DNA from: Terriglobia bacterium
Lineage (GTDB): Bacteria; Acidobacteriota; Terriglobia; Acidiferrales; UBA7541
Direction: 5' to 3'
Assembly: GCA_020073605.1 (NCBI GenBank)
Contig: JAIQEW010000004.1
Span: 62,001-126,000, forward strand
Length of the DNA: 64,000 nt
In this document: in pieces, positions 17,146 through 24,988 of the stretch
Numbering within the stretch: position 1 is the first letter of the stretch
Layout: each line of letters opens with the position of its first letter
The notes under the pieces: generated by a model
What the model saw: only the letters and a program-made list of their open reading frames with translations
What the model was told of the DNA's origin: nothing
The model's database searches: none
Translations under genes and position numbers: made by a program

Positions 17146-17676
17146 ATGAAGCCGCAATGGTTGGCGCGCTTCCTGGTGGGAGCGCTCGTCCTCATGCCTG
17201 TGGGGCTTTCGTCCCACAGCTTGCCGAATGGCTCGCAACAGAGCTCTCCCCCGGCGAAAACAGGAAACAACGCCTCGGCTTCCACAAAAGACGAGTTGCC
17301 TTTCCCGCAGGTGCCGCGGATCACCGCTGAGCAGGTGATGAGCCTGATGAAGGAAAAGGGGAAAGTCGTGCTCGTGGATACCGACGATGCGATCACCTAC
17401 GAGGCCGAACACATCCAGGGAGCCATCAACATCACCTACGATCCCAGCGTCGCTCTCCGCAGCGCGGACGACATGCTCAATGCCCTTCCGGGCGACAAGA
17501 TGATCGTCTTCTATTGCAATTGTCCCCATGAAGAAGACAGTGCGCCCATGGTCATGGAGATGTGGGAGCTCAATTACGATCGCGCCAACGTCAAGGCCTT
17601 GCAGGGCGGCCTCGCTCGCTGGGAACAGCTCGGCTATCCCTTGGCCGGCACCGATCTGCCAAAGAAAAGTAACTGA
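17146..17676 (+). CDS. Exported rhodanese-like protein
   Basis: 176-residue protein with a signal peptide (FLVGALVLMPVGLSS) and one rhodanese domain. The domain has the usual opening (ITAEQVMSLM...VVLVDTDD) and an active-site loop beginning FYCNCPHEED with C124 and C126; C124 aligns best with the catalytic sulfur carrier. Start 17146 is chosen because GGAGTGG precedes it and the signal peptide then starts normally; GTG 17119 is less likely. Rhodaneses move sulfane sulfur, and some bind selenium. It lies 65 bases after the UGSC selenoprotein gene on the same strand, so a shared periplasmic sulfur/selenium redox role is possible but unproven. Confidence 0.85.
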   Translation: MKPQWLARFLVGALVLMPVGLSSHSLPNGSQQSSPPAKTGNNASASTKDELPFPQVPRITAEQVMSLMKEKGKVVLVDTDDAITYEAEHIQGAINITYDPSVALRSADDMLNALPGDKMIVFYCNCPHEEDSAPMVMEMWELNYDRANVKALQGGLARWEQLGYPLAGTDLPKKSN

Positions 17677-17785
17677 CGGCGGCCTGACGAAGAAAGCTCT
17701 CTCGGAACCTAATTCCTACCGGCCTGATCTCATTCACCCACCTCGGCGTGTCAATGCAGAGAATCGTTCGACACGAACGGGTCAG

Positions 17786-19213
17786 TCATTCTTGAGAGAC
17801 AAGATGTGGTTTGCCCATGTACCGCGCGGCAAATTCCAGGAATGACGGCCAGTTCGGGCCATCGGTATGACCTCCCTCGTGCTGCCGGAAGGCCAAATCA
17901 CCTTTGATTAACGGAGTTCCGATCGGGGGCATCGTCGCGGCGCCCAGCCCCCTCTTGCCGAGAAGTTTGTACACCGGCCCGGCCGCCACTTCGGCCATGA
18001 ACTGGCCTCGGTCGTCCACCCATCCGCCCTCGACCTGGGGGGACCCGCAACTGATGAAGACGGGACGTGGTGCCGCAAGAGCGATGAGTTCGTGAGCGTC
18101 TACAGGCAGATCCTTTGGGTTCAGCGGGCCGGCATACTTGAGAAAGTTGCCTGCCATCCAATGGTATTCGCCGGTGGCTGCCAGGTTTTCAACGGTCTCG
18201 CCGAAGTTGCGCCGCAGTATTTTGGCTCCCCCAGCTCCCGAGGAACCGACAAGCGCAATCGCGAAACGCTGGTCGTAGGCCATGGTGACCAGCGCCGCCT
18301 TCCCGTAGCGCGACAGCCCCTCAATGCCAACCCTCTTCGCATCCACCTCTTTGTCAGTCTCGAGGTAATCGAGAAAGCGGCTCGCTCCCCACGCCCACGC
18401 ACGCAACGTTCCCCAGTCATCCAACTTGCGCGGTTGGCCTTTATTGCAGAGGCCGATGATTCCATGCGTGAGGCCTGCTCCACTGTCAGCCTGAAAACTG
18501 GTCGGGATGATGACTGCATAGCCCCAACCCTTGGCCACAACTTGCTCCTGCCACGTCGGGCCAGGAGGTGCCGGCGGAATCTTTTGGCCGCGAGCTTCCA
18601 GTTGCGCGCGGAGGCGCAGCATGACGGCGGGGTCGAATCCGAACGTCATAATTACCGGCACCGGACCCGCGCTGACGGCGGGCGTCGTCAAGGTCGCCTG
18701 GATGTCCACCGCGATGGACGGATATGCTGAGTTATCGACGTGCCCCACGAGCTTTCTCGTGATGACGGGCGTGTCGCCGCTTGTTTCCTGAATGGAGCTT
18801 GCCACCTCCCAATTCACTTTGGGCGTGTCCTTCGGTGCTCGCCCGTAGACTTCCCGGTCGAAGTCCTCCACAATTTCGGGGCGGCGTTTACTCCACCACA
18901 TCTTCGCCGTTGTGACCTTCCTTCCATTCTTCAATGCAAGTGCAGACGGCAATTCCGGATACGGGTTGGCCTTCGATTCATCGAAATTTGCCGCGTTGGG
19001 TGAGGCAGGGTTCGCGTCTGGTGCGTTGCGGAGCGAGGAGATATGCAATAGATCCAGGATCCTCTGATGGTCCTGCTCAGATGTTAGTTCCACAGGCGGC
19101 GAATGACCGATCTCCGGTGGTAGGGCGAGGCCGACCCGAGAAGCAAGCAGTCCACCGATCAACGGCACCGCGATCAAACCGAATGACCACGGAATCGACC
19201 GCTTGCTACGCAC
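17786..19213 (-). CDS. CE15-type glucuronoyl esterase
   Basis: Alpha/beta-hydrolase of carbohydrate-esterase family 15, which cuts ester bonds between lignin alcohols and 4-O-methylglucuronic acid on xylan. The nucleophile elbow is GLSRYGKAAL (family G-x-S-R-x-G-K). The catalytic histidine is in HEGGHTDGPNW. FVSSSGAGG-like and SCGSPQVEGGW segments are also typical. I choose GTG 19213 (VRSKRSIPW), which gives a signal-anchor (FGLIAVPLIGGLLA) with AAGGGAAA upstream. Longer frames starting further upstream would run into the tRNA relic. It suggests plant-wall degradation. It is the last gene inside the segment between the tRNA and its relic. Confidence 0.85.
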   Translation of the reverse strand: MRSKRSIPWSFGLIAVPLIGGLLASRVGLALPPEIGHSPPVELTSEQDHQRILDLLHISSLRNAPDANPASPNAANFDESKANPYPELPSALALKNGRKVTTAKMWWSKRRPEIVEDFDREVYGRAPKDTPKVNWEVASSIQETSGDTPVITRKLVGHVDNSAYPSIAVDIQATLTTPAVSAGPVPVIMTFGFDPAVMLRLRAQLEARGQKIPPAPPGPTWQEQVVAKGWGYAVIIPTSFQADSGAGLTHGIIGLCNKGQPRKLDDWGTLRAWAWGASRFLDYLETDKEVDAKRVGIEGLSRYGKAALVTMAYDQRFAIALVGSSGAGGAKILRRNFGETVENLAATGEYHWMAGNFLKYAGPLNPKDLPVDAHELIALAAPRPVFISCGSPQVEGGWVDDRGQFMAEVAAGPVYKLLGKRGLGAATMPPIGTPLIKGDLAFRQHEGGHTDGPNWPSFLEFAARYMGKPHLVSQE

Positions 19214-19258
19214 AGGTTTCCCTTTGCAGTTGCATATTCTTTCAGCTGACTCTGGAAT

Positions 19259-19307
19259 CTGGTTCGGGACCGAGAGGCCGGTGATCCACATTCACACGCC
19301 CCGAGCA
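19259..19307 (+). pseudogene. tRNA-Pro(CGG) 3'-half relic (att-like direct repeat)
   Basis: Ungapped alignment to the last 49 bases of tRNA-Pro(CGG) (14152-14200) gives 41 identities by my hand count. It covers the anticodon loop (TTCGGGA), variable region, T arm and terminal GCA in place of CCA. There is no 5' half, and substitutions disrupt the T and anticodon stems, so it is non-functional. It lies in the same orientation as the intact gene. Confidence 0.8.
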
Positions 19308-19332
19308 TTTCTTCCCAGTGCGATGTCGAAAT

Positions 19333-19932
19333 CTAGAGTGGCTGCCCGGAGAGCCAGGCGCTGCCGCGAGCGTAAAGCGCTTCAACCTCGGGACCGGTCA
19401 GGCCCGGCATGTCGAGCTTGATCTTGTATCCGATCTGCGTTTGTAGGTAGGCGAGATGACGGTAGCCCTCGCGAAACTTCGCCAGGAGCTGCGGATCGAG
19501 GCTGAGCTTGGCCGCTGGATCGACGGGATCCATTCGGTCCTTTTCGTAAATCGGCTGGCGCAGAACGAAGCCCCAGCGCCCTCCGCGCTTTTCGAGGAAA
19601 TCGTAGAACCGCCCGGTGCACACAACATCGCACACGACATCGTGAACCGGAGCGCGCTGCGAAATTGTCATTTTGGTCTGTGCGATCGCGCGCGTGCCTC
19701 GCACCTCGATCGTGCTGCCGCCGAGAAAGTGCAGAATGCGCACGCCCTTGGCGAAACCCTGGTTACTCATCTCGATGAACTCATCGGCGGTGCCCTGGGT
19801 CCATGTGGCCATCATGCGTCCCTCGTCGTGCCAGAGGCTGCGGAATTCCTTCCAAAGACAGGCGTCGCGCCAGACAACCCAGTTTTCAACCATCTCGCGA
19901 ATCGTCAGCCGCTCGGCCATTTCGTCGGTCAT
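19333..19932 (-). CDS. SnoaL/NTF2-like protein
   Basis: 199-residue cytoplasmic protein (no signal peptide). ATG 19932 (MTDEMAERLTIREMV) is preceded by TGGAG; frames starting further upstream are spurious. The N-terminal ~140 residues show the SnoaL/aromatic-dioxygenase-beta-like pattern (WVVWRDACLWKEFRSLWHDEG...FEKGVRILHFLGGS-type strand, YDFLEKRGGRW). The C-terminal tail is helical. Function is not known; this family includes ring-hydroxylating dioxygenase small subunits and dehydratases. Its position 320 bases downstream of a LigC-like dehydrogenase on the same strand suggests an accessory role in aromatic catabolism. Confidence 0.75.
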   Translation of the reverse strand: MTDEMAERLTIREMVENWVVWRDACLWKEFRSLWHDEGRMMATWTQGTADEFIEMSNQGFAKGVRILHFLGGSTIEVRGTRAIAQTKMTISQRAPVHDVVCDVVCTGRFYDFLEKRGGRWGFVLRQPIYEKDRMDPVDPAAKLSLDPQLLAKFREGYRHLAYLQTQIGYKIKLDMPGLTGPEVEALYARGSAWLSGQPL

Positions 19933-20057
19933 TGTGAGCTCCAGCGTCGGTTTTGGATCACGGCAGAGTCTACACCGAGAAGTAATGGTGACCAAAGGCG
20001 GCGACCAAGATCCTGGCGTTTGAAAAATGAAGTTTCTGAGACGTGCACGGCATCGTA

Positions 20058-20256
20058 TGCGACGGGGACGATACCAGTGGCAAGCGTCGCGCTGGTGCTC
20101 GGAATTCACCGGCTCATGTGGGAAGGATTGACGCCGACCAATGTGATCGGCAATGCGGTGGCCACCATTGTGGTTGCAAAGTGGGAGCGTGCGCTGGATG
20201 AAAAGCGGCTCCATTCCGTCCTCGACGGAAGAATGGGTGCCGCGCCTCGAGGCTAG
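20058..20256 (+). pseudogene. C-terminal remnant of a DctA-type dicarboxylate/cation symporter
   Basis: In the otherwise empty gap between two minus-strand genes, a plus-strand frame reads GTIPVASVALVLGIHRLM, then TNVIGNAVATIVVAKWE and LDEKRLHSVLDG, ending in TAG at 20254-20256. This is the last transmembrane/C-terminal segment of C4-dicarboxylate:cation symporters (IPVAGLALILG..R.M, TN.IGNAVATIVVA.WE). The remaining ~85% of the gene is absent, so it is a deletion remnant. Its last bases overlap the stop of the LigC-like gene. Confidence 0.8.
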
Positions 20257-21221
20257 ACTCTTGACTGTGCTTTCGCCGAAGAGTTGAGGATGCGTTCGAG
20301 CCGGTCCAGGACCTGCATCGCCGTGAAGCACTGAGCAACGCTGGCATTCGGCTCGCGCTTCTCCTTGATTGCCGCGAAGAACTCGCGGTCCTGAAGCTCG
20401 ATGCCGTTCATCGACACGGCGACGTTGGACAGGTCGATCTTCTTGTCGTCTCCATCCACGAGGTCGTCGTAATAGGCTTGGTACGTGCCGTTGTCGCAGA
20501 TGTAGCGGAAGCGCGTGCCCAGCGGTCCCTTGTTGTTGAACGACAGCGACAGCGTGCAGATCGCTCCCGACGGCACCTTGATCACGATCCCCAGGTCCAT
20601 GGCGATCTTCAACTCAGGGTGCATCGGGCCCTGCACGGCGTAACAGTCGGAAGCGAGCTCGCCAGTCTGATACTGGAACAGGTCCACCGTGTGGCAGGCG
20701 TGGTGCCATAGCAGGTGATCGGTCCAGCTTCGGGGCTGTCCGGCCGCGTTCATATTGGTCCGCCGGAAGAAGTAGGTCTGCACGTTCATCTGCAGGACCT
20801 TCAGCTCGCCGGCCTTGATCCTCTTGTGAACGTACTGATGGCTGGGGTTAAAGCGTCGCGTGTGGCCCCCCATGCAGACGACGCCGGTTTCCTTCTGAAC
20901 CTTCACGAGACGCTCGGAATCAGCCAGGGAATCCGCGATAGGAATCTCGATGTGCACGTGCTTGCCGGCACGCATGCACTGCTCGCCCTGCTTCGCGTGC
21001 ATCCCAGTGGGAGTCGCGAGGATCATCGCTTCAAGGCCCGGCTGCTTCAGGCTCTCGGTGAGATCGCCGGTCCAATGGGGAATCTTGAACCTCTTTGCGA
21101 CTTCTGCAGTGGCCGTCTGATTTCCGCCCGTCAGGGTGATAACTTCGATGCCCGGAATATTGGCCAGAGCCTCCAGATGCTTCACGCCGAAAGCGCCTTG
21201 TCCGGCAAGACCGACCTTCAT
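20253..21221 (-). CDS. ligC: LigC-like 4-carboxy-2-hydroxymuconate-6-semialdehyde dehydrogenase (Gfo/Idh/MocA family)
   Basis: 322-residue NAD(P)-dependent oxidoreductase. The N-terminal Rossmann motif is GLAGQGAFG. The sequence follows LigC of the protocatechuate 4,5-cleavage pathway closely in recalled family segments (GHTRRFNPSHQY, YFFRR.NMNA, RSWTDHLLWHHACHTVD, SLSFNN.GPLGT.FRYICDNGT). LigC oxidises the semialdehyde from protocatechuate 4,5-cleavage to 2-pyrone-4,6-dicarboxylate. A LigB-LigA-type dioxygenase that could supply this substrate lies 3.8 kb away on the same strand. The gene is read away from the divergent TldD gene. No other pathway genes (ligI, ligJ, ligK) are visible, so they must be elsewhere or absent. 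Confidence 0.85.
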   Translation of the reverse strand: MKVGLAGQGAFGVKHLEALANIPGIEVITLTGGNQTATAEVAKRFKIPHWTGDLTESLKQPGLEAMILATPTGMHAKQGEQCMRAGKHVHIEIPIADSLADSERLVKVQKETGVVCMGGHTRRFNPSHQYVHKRIKAGELKVLQMNVQTYFFRRTNMNAAGQPRSWTDHLLWHHACHTVDLFQYQTGELASDCYAVQGPMHPELKIAMDLGIVIKVPSGAICTLSLSFNNKGPLGTRFRYICDNGTYQAYYDDLVDGDDKKIDLSNVAVSMNGIELQDREFFAAIKEKREPNASVAQCFTAMQVLDRLERILNSSAKAQSRV

Positions 21222-21454
21222 GTATGTGCTCCCCTAAATGGAATTGTGACCAACAACGTTACCACAAACTGTGTCGAGAGGTAGCCTTCCAGGCTGCGAG
21301 TCGTCATGGCACGCCCTAAGCGTGCCGGGGCCTCATCACCACGGCCGCCAGTTGATTCTTTTCTTTTCGAGATCAAACGTGTAGAGTGCGTTCACCCAGT
21401 ACCAAGGGAGTCATATCCGAAGTTAGCAATTCATACCGGGGGCAGGAAAAGAGC

Positions 21455-23158
21455 GTGAACACGCCCACCAAAATAGTATTCACCTTGTGCCTGCTGTTCG
21501 GCCCTCAAGCTCTTTTCGCGCAGCAACAGCCAGCGGATCCGATCGTTACGGCCATGCGCCAGGAACTCGACCGCTCCATGCAGGACTTCAAGAAAACTTC
21601 CGTTCCGCCGTATTTTCTCTCCTACGAGCTTACTGACAATCGCGCGATCAACGTGTCTGCTGCTTTCGGGACACTGATTTCGACTTCCGATCGGACAACC
21701 AGAGTCCTTGACGTTGATCTGCGAGTCGGCGATTACAAACTGGACAGTACACATCCGTTGCGCCAGGAGACTTTTTCCGAGCCGCTGCAGGAGCTTGAGG
21801 AGAAGCGAAACATGCCGCTCGACGATGATCCCTTGGCATTGAAAGTGGCTCTCTGGCAAGCCACGGAAGGGCACTACAGAAGGGCGGTTGAGCGGCTGCA
21901 GCAGGTCCAGGCGAATGTGCAGGTTAAAGTCGCGCAGGAGGACCAGTCTCCGGATTTCTCCCACGAGAACCCTCACGTCTATTCGGAACCGATCGCAGGT
22001 TTCTCCGTGGATGAAAAAGCGTGGGAGCAGAGACTGCGCAATTTGACGAACCCCTTTGCGGAGCATAAGGAAATTCTGGACGCCAGCGCGCAGTTGGATG
22101 CTGAAATCGAGACCCGGCGGTATGTGAACAGCGATGGAACCGAACTCAGGATGTCGACTCCTTTCTACCGCCTCATCATCTCGGCCACGGCCAAGGCCGA
22201 CGACGGAATGGAACTGCCGCTGTATCAAACCTATATGTCTTTTCGCCCGGATGGGTTGCCGGATGAGGCCGCTCTCGCGGCCGACGTAAGCAAGATGATC
22301 GACATGCTCTTGGCGCTCACCAAGGCGCCGTTGGCCGAGCCTTATACGGGTCCTGCCATACTCTCTGGCCGCTCGAGCGCGGTCTTCTTTCATGAAATTT
22401 TTGGACATCGTGTCGAGGGCCAACGGCAGAAGAACGAGGACGACGCGCAGACGTTCAAGAGAAAAGTGAATCAGTCGGTGCTCCCCAATTTCCTCTCCGT
22501 CTACTCCGATCCGACGTTGCGGCAACTGAAGCACACGGAGTTGGTCGGGTACTATCCGTTTGACGATGAGGGCGTGCCGGCCCGGCGGGTCACGATTGTG
22601 CAGAACGGAGTTCTGAAGGAGTTCCTGATGTCGCGCGCCCTCATCACCGGCTTTGACCATTCGAACGGACATGGCCGCCGCCAGCAAGGTTTCCCGGTGG
22701 CAGCGCGGCAATCGAATCTGATCGTCGAATCCTCCAAGTCCGTTTCGCGGGGCGAACTCAAGAAGATGCTGATCGAGCAAATCAAGGCTGCGAAGAAGCC
22801 TTACGGACTGTTCTTTGACGATATCGAGGGTGGATTCACGTTTACCCAGCGAGTCGTGCCCAACGCATTCAATGTGCGGCCGACAGTTGTGTATCGCGTC
22901 TATCCGGACGGCCGGGAGGAGCTGGTCCGCGGCGTGGACCTGATCGGAACGCCTCTCACCTCGTTTAGCAAGATCGTCGCCGCGGACGATGACGTGGCGG
23001 TCTTCAACGGTGTTTGCGGAGCTGAATCGGGATGGGTGCCGGTCTCCGCGAGTGCGCCGGGGATGTTGATTTCGCAAATCGAAGTCCAGCGAAAAGAGAA
23101 ATCACAGGAGCGTGCGCCGCTGCTGCCCCCGCCGCCCGCCTCCGCCGGGAACAATTGA
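21455..23158 (+). CDS. Exported TldD-type zinc metallopeptidase
   Basis: 567-residue protein of the TldD/PmbA family (peptidase U62/M103). The zinc motif HEIFGHRVEG matches the family HExxxH. The C-terminus has the family signature (VCGAESGWVPVSASAPGMLIS). GTG 21455 is the chosen start: AGGAAAAG precedes it and the product opens with a signal peptide (IVFTLCLLFGPQALFAQQ). E. coli TldD is cytoplasmic and unfolds and degrades peptides such as microcin precursors and antitoxins together with TldE. Export makes this pair unusual. The catalytic-site-less partner starts three bases after the stop, so the two are probably co-translated. Confidence 0.88.
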   Translation: MNTPTKIVFTLCLLFGPQALFAQQQPADPIVTAMRQELDRSMQDFKKTSVPPYFLSYELTDNRAINVSAAFGTLISTSDRTTRVLDVDLRVGDYKLDSTHPLRQETFSEPLQELEEKRNMPLDDDPLALKVALWQATEGHYRRAVERLQQVQANVQVKVAQEDQSPDFSHENPHVYSEPIAGFSVDEKAWEQRLRNLTNPFAEHKEILDASAQLDAEIETRRYVNSDGTELRMSTPFYRLIISATAKADDGMELPLYQTYMSFRPDGLPDEAALAADVSKMIDMLLALTKAPLAEPYTGPAILSGRSSAVFFHEIFGHRVEGQRQKNEDDAQTFKRKVNQSVLPNFLSVYSDPTLRQLKHTELVGYYPFDDEGVPARRVTIVQNGVLKEFLMSRALITGFDHSNGHGRRQQGFPVAARQSNLIVESSKSVSRGELKKMLIEQIKAAKKPYGLFFDDIEGGFTFTQRVVPNAFNVRPTVVYRVYPDGREELVRGVDLIGTPLTSFSKIVAADDDVAVFNGVCGAESGWVPVSASAPGMLISQIEVQRKEKSQERAPLLPPPPASAGNN

Positions 23159-23160
23159 GC

Positions 23161-24957
23161 ATGGTTTTCAGAGGGACAACTGTGCGCTCGAAATGGGTCT
23201 TCGTGGCCTGGGCAATCCTTGCCGCACCACTCTTGCAGGCCCAACGCCAGGAAGATGTGATCATGCGCGCGATGAAGGATGAGTTGGCTCGCTCCATGAG
23301 CCAGTTGCAGCTTCCGCAGATGGAGAAGCCATATTTTCTTGCGTACCGCGTGCAGGACATCACGCAACACGAGATATCCGCGACGCTGGGGAGCCTGACT
23401 TCCAGCAGCGGACCTCCCGTTCGTAGTCGGCTGATCGGCGTGGAACTTCGGGTCGGCGACTACAGCCTCGACAACACCAACTTCTTCTCCATGCGCAGTT
23501 TTTCCGGCGGAGCCATGTTCGGTGGCATTGAGCAAGGCTCTCTGGACGACAACTATGCGCAGATCCGGCGTGAATTTTGGCTCACGACGGACAAAGAATA
23601 CAAACAGGCGCTGGAGAATCTGTCCGCGAAGAGAGCGGCGCTAAAGGGGCGAGGTGGCAACGAGAATATTCCCGACTTCAGTAAAGAAACGCCCGTCACG
23701 GTAAACGAACCTTCCGCCGCAGTCGTTACACCTAATCTCGGCGAGCTCGAATCGACCGCGCGAGACCTTTCAACCGTCTTCCGATCTGCTCCGGAAATCG
23801 ACAGGTCCTCCGTCGCGATTCGATATAGCGACGTCTATACGCGATACGTGAACAGTGAGGGCACGTCGTTTACCCGCTCCGAGCCGCTGATCAAGCTGGA
23901 AGTGACCGCGCAGACGCAGGCGGCGGACGGCTTGCCGATCTCGGATTCGTTTGAGGTCTATGTCCGTAACCCCGCGGAGATGCCTTCCAGAGACGCGTTG
24001 CGCGCGCGCGTCCAACAAATGTCTGCGTCGATCGTGAAACTTCGCTCGGCGTCTTCGCTCGATCGCTACAACGGCCCAGTCTTGTTCGAGGGAGCAGCCG
24101 CGGGCGAGATTTTCCTTCAGCAATTTGGCTCGCGGCTGGCCACGGCGCGAACTCCGGCGAGCGATAACCCGCAATTCGAGATGGTGTTCGATCAGATGTT
24201 GGATCGCCTTGGCGGTCCTCCGCTGCAGGACAAAGTCGGCGCGCGTATCCTCCCGAGCTTCATCTCGGTGCGGGATAATCCCTCGCAAGCCACCTTCAAC
24301 GGGGTCGCTTTGCTTGGGAGTTCGCCCGTGGACGATGACGGCGTCAAGACGCGGGAAACGGTCCTTGTAGATCGCGGCGTTCTCAAGAACCTACTTGCAT
24401 CGCGAGTCCCGGTTCGCGGCATCCTGCAGAGCACCGGGAGCCGCCGCGGCTGGGGGGCTCTCCCCAGCAACATCTTTGTCACTTCCGAGAAGACGATGCC
24501 AGCCGATGAACTGAGAAAAGAGTTGCTACGCCTCGCAAAGGAAAGAGGACTGGACTACGCCCTTGTGGTTCGAAGGGTCGGAGCGGGATCCCAGGAGTCT
24601 CTCCTTGAGATGGCCAGACAGATGGCGTCCGCGCAGAATAACTCTCAATCTATTCCGGAAGTGTACAAGCTCTATTCTGACGGACATGAGGAGCCTCTCA
24701 GGGGTGTGCGCATTTCAGACTTGCCTGCGGAGTCGTTCAAGGAGATCGTCGCGACGGGAGGCAGTCCGGTGCTCTATAGTGACGAACTCATGCCGCGTTT
24801 GAATTCCCTGTTGTCCATGGGGCTTTCTTCCGGAGGCAACTTGCCGGTGGTTTCCTGCGTAAGCCCCGCACTGCTCTTTGAAGAAGTTTCCTTCGCGAAA
24901 AGCGAAGGCCCGTTTCCACCGACGCCCGTATCGCCCTCACCGCTTGCGCAAAAATGA
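23161..24957 (+). CDS. Exported TldE/PmbA-like partner lacking the zinc motif
   Basis: 598-residue paralogue of the preceding gene with its own signal peptide (WVFVAWAILAAPLLQAQ). Where TldD has HEIFGH, this protein reads GEIFLQQFGSRL, with no HExxxH. This is the situation in TldE/PmbA, which supports TldD in a heterodimer. ATG 23161 starts just after the upstream stop; GTG 23182 is an alternative. The C-terminus is extended and divergent. The adjacent order, matched length and loss of ligands fit a dedicated periplasmic TldD/TldE complex. Substrates are unknown. Confidence 0.85.
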   Translation: MVFRGTTVRSKWVFVAWAILAAPLLQAQRQEDVIMRAMKDELARSMSQLQLPQMEKPYFLAYRVQDITQHEISATLGSLTSSSGPPVRSRLIGVELRVGDYSLDNTNFFSMRSFSGGAMFGGIEQGSLDDNYAQIRREFWLTTDKEYKQALENLSAKRAALKGRGGNENIPDFSKETPVTVNEPSAAVVTPNLGELESTARDLSTVFRSAPEIDRSSVAIRYSDVYTRYVNSEGTSFTRSEPLIKLEVTAQTQAADGLPISDSFEVYVRNPAEMPSRDALRARVQQMSASIVKLRSASSLDRYNGPVLFEGAAAGEIFLQQFGSRLATARTPASDNPQFEMVFDQMLDRLGGPPLQDKVGARILPSFISVRDNPSQATFNGVALLGSSPVDDDGVKTRETVLVDRGVLKNLLASRVPVRGILQSTGSRRGWGALPSNIFVTSEKTMPADELRKELLRLAKERGLDYALVVRRVGAGSQESLLEMARQMASAQNNSQSIPEVYKLYSDGHEEPLRGVRISDLPAESFKEIVATGGSPVLYSDELMPRLNSLLSMGLSSGGNLPVVSCVSPALLFEEVSFAKSEGPFPPTPVSPSPLAQK

Positions 24958-24988
24958 AGCGATTATGACACCCGCCCCGGGCCGCGAG

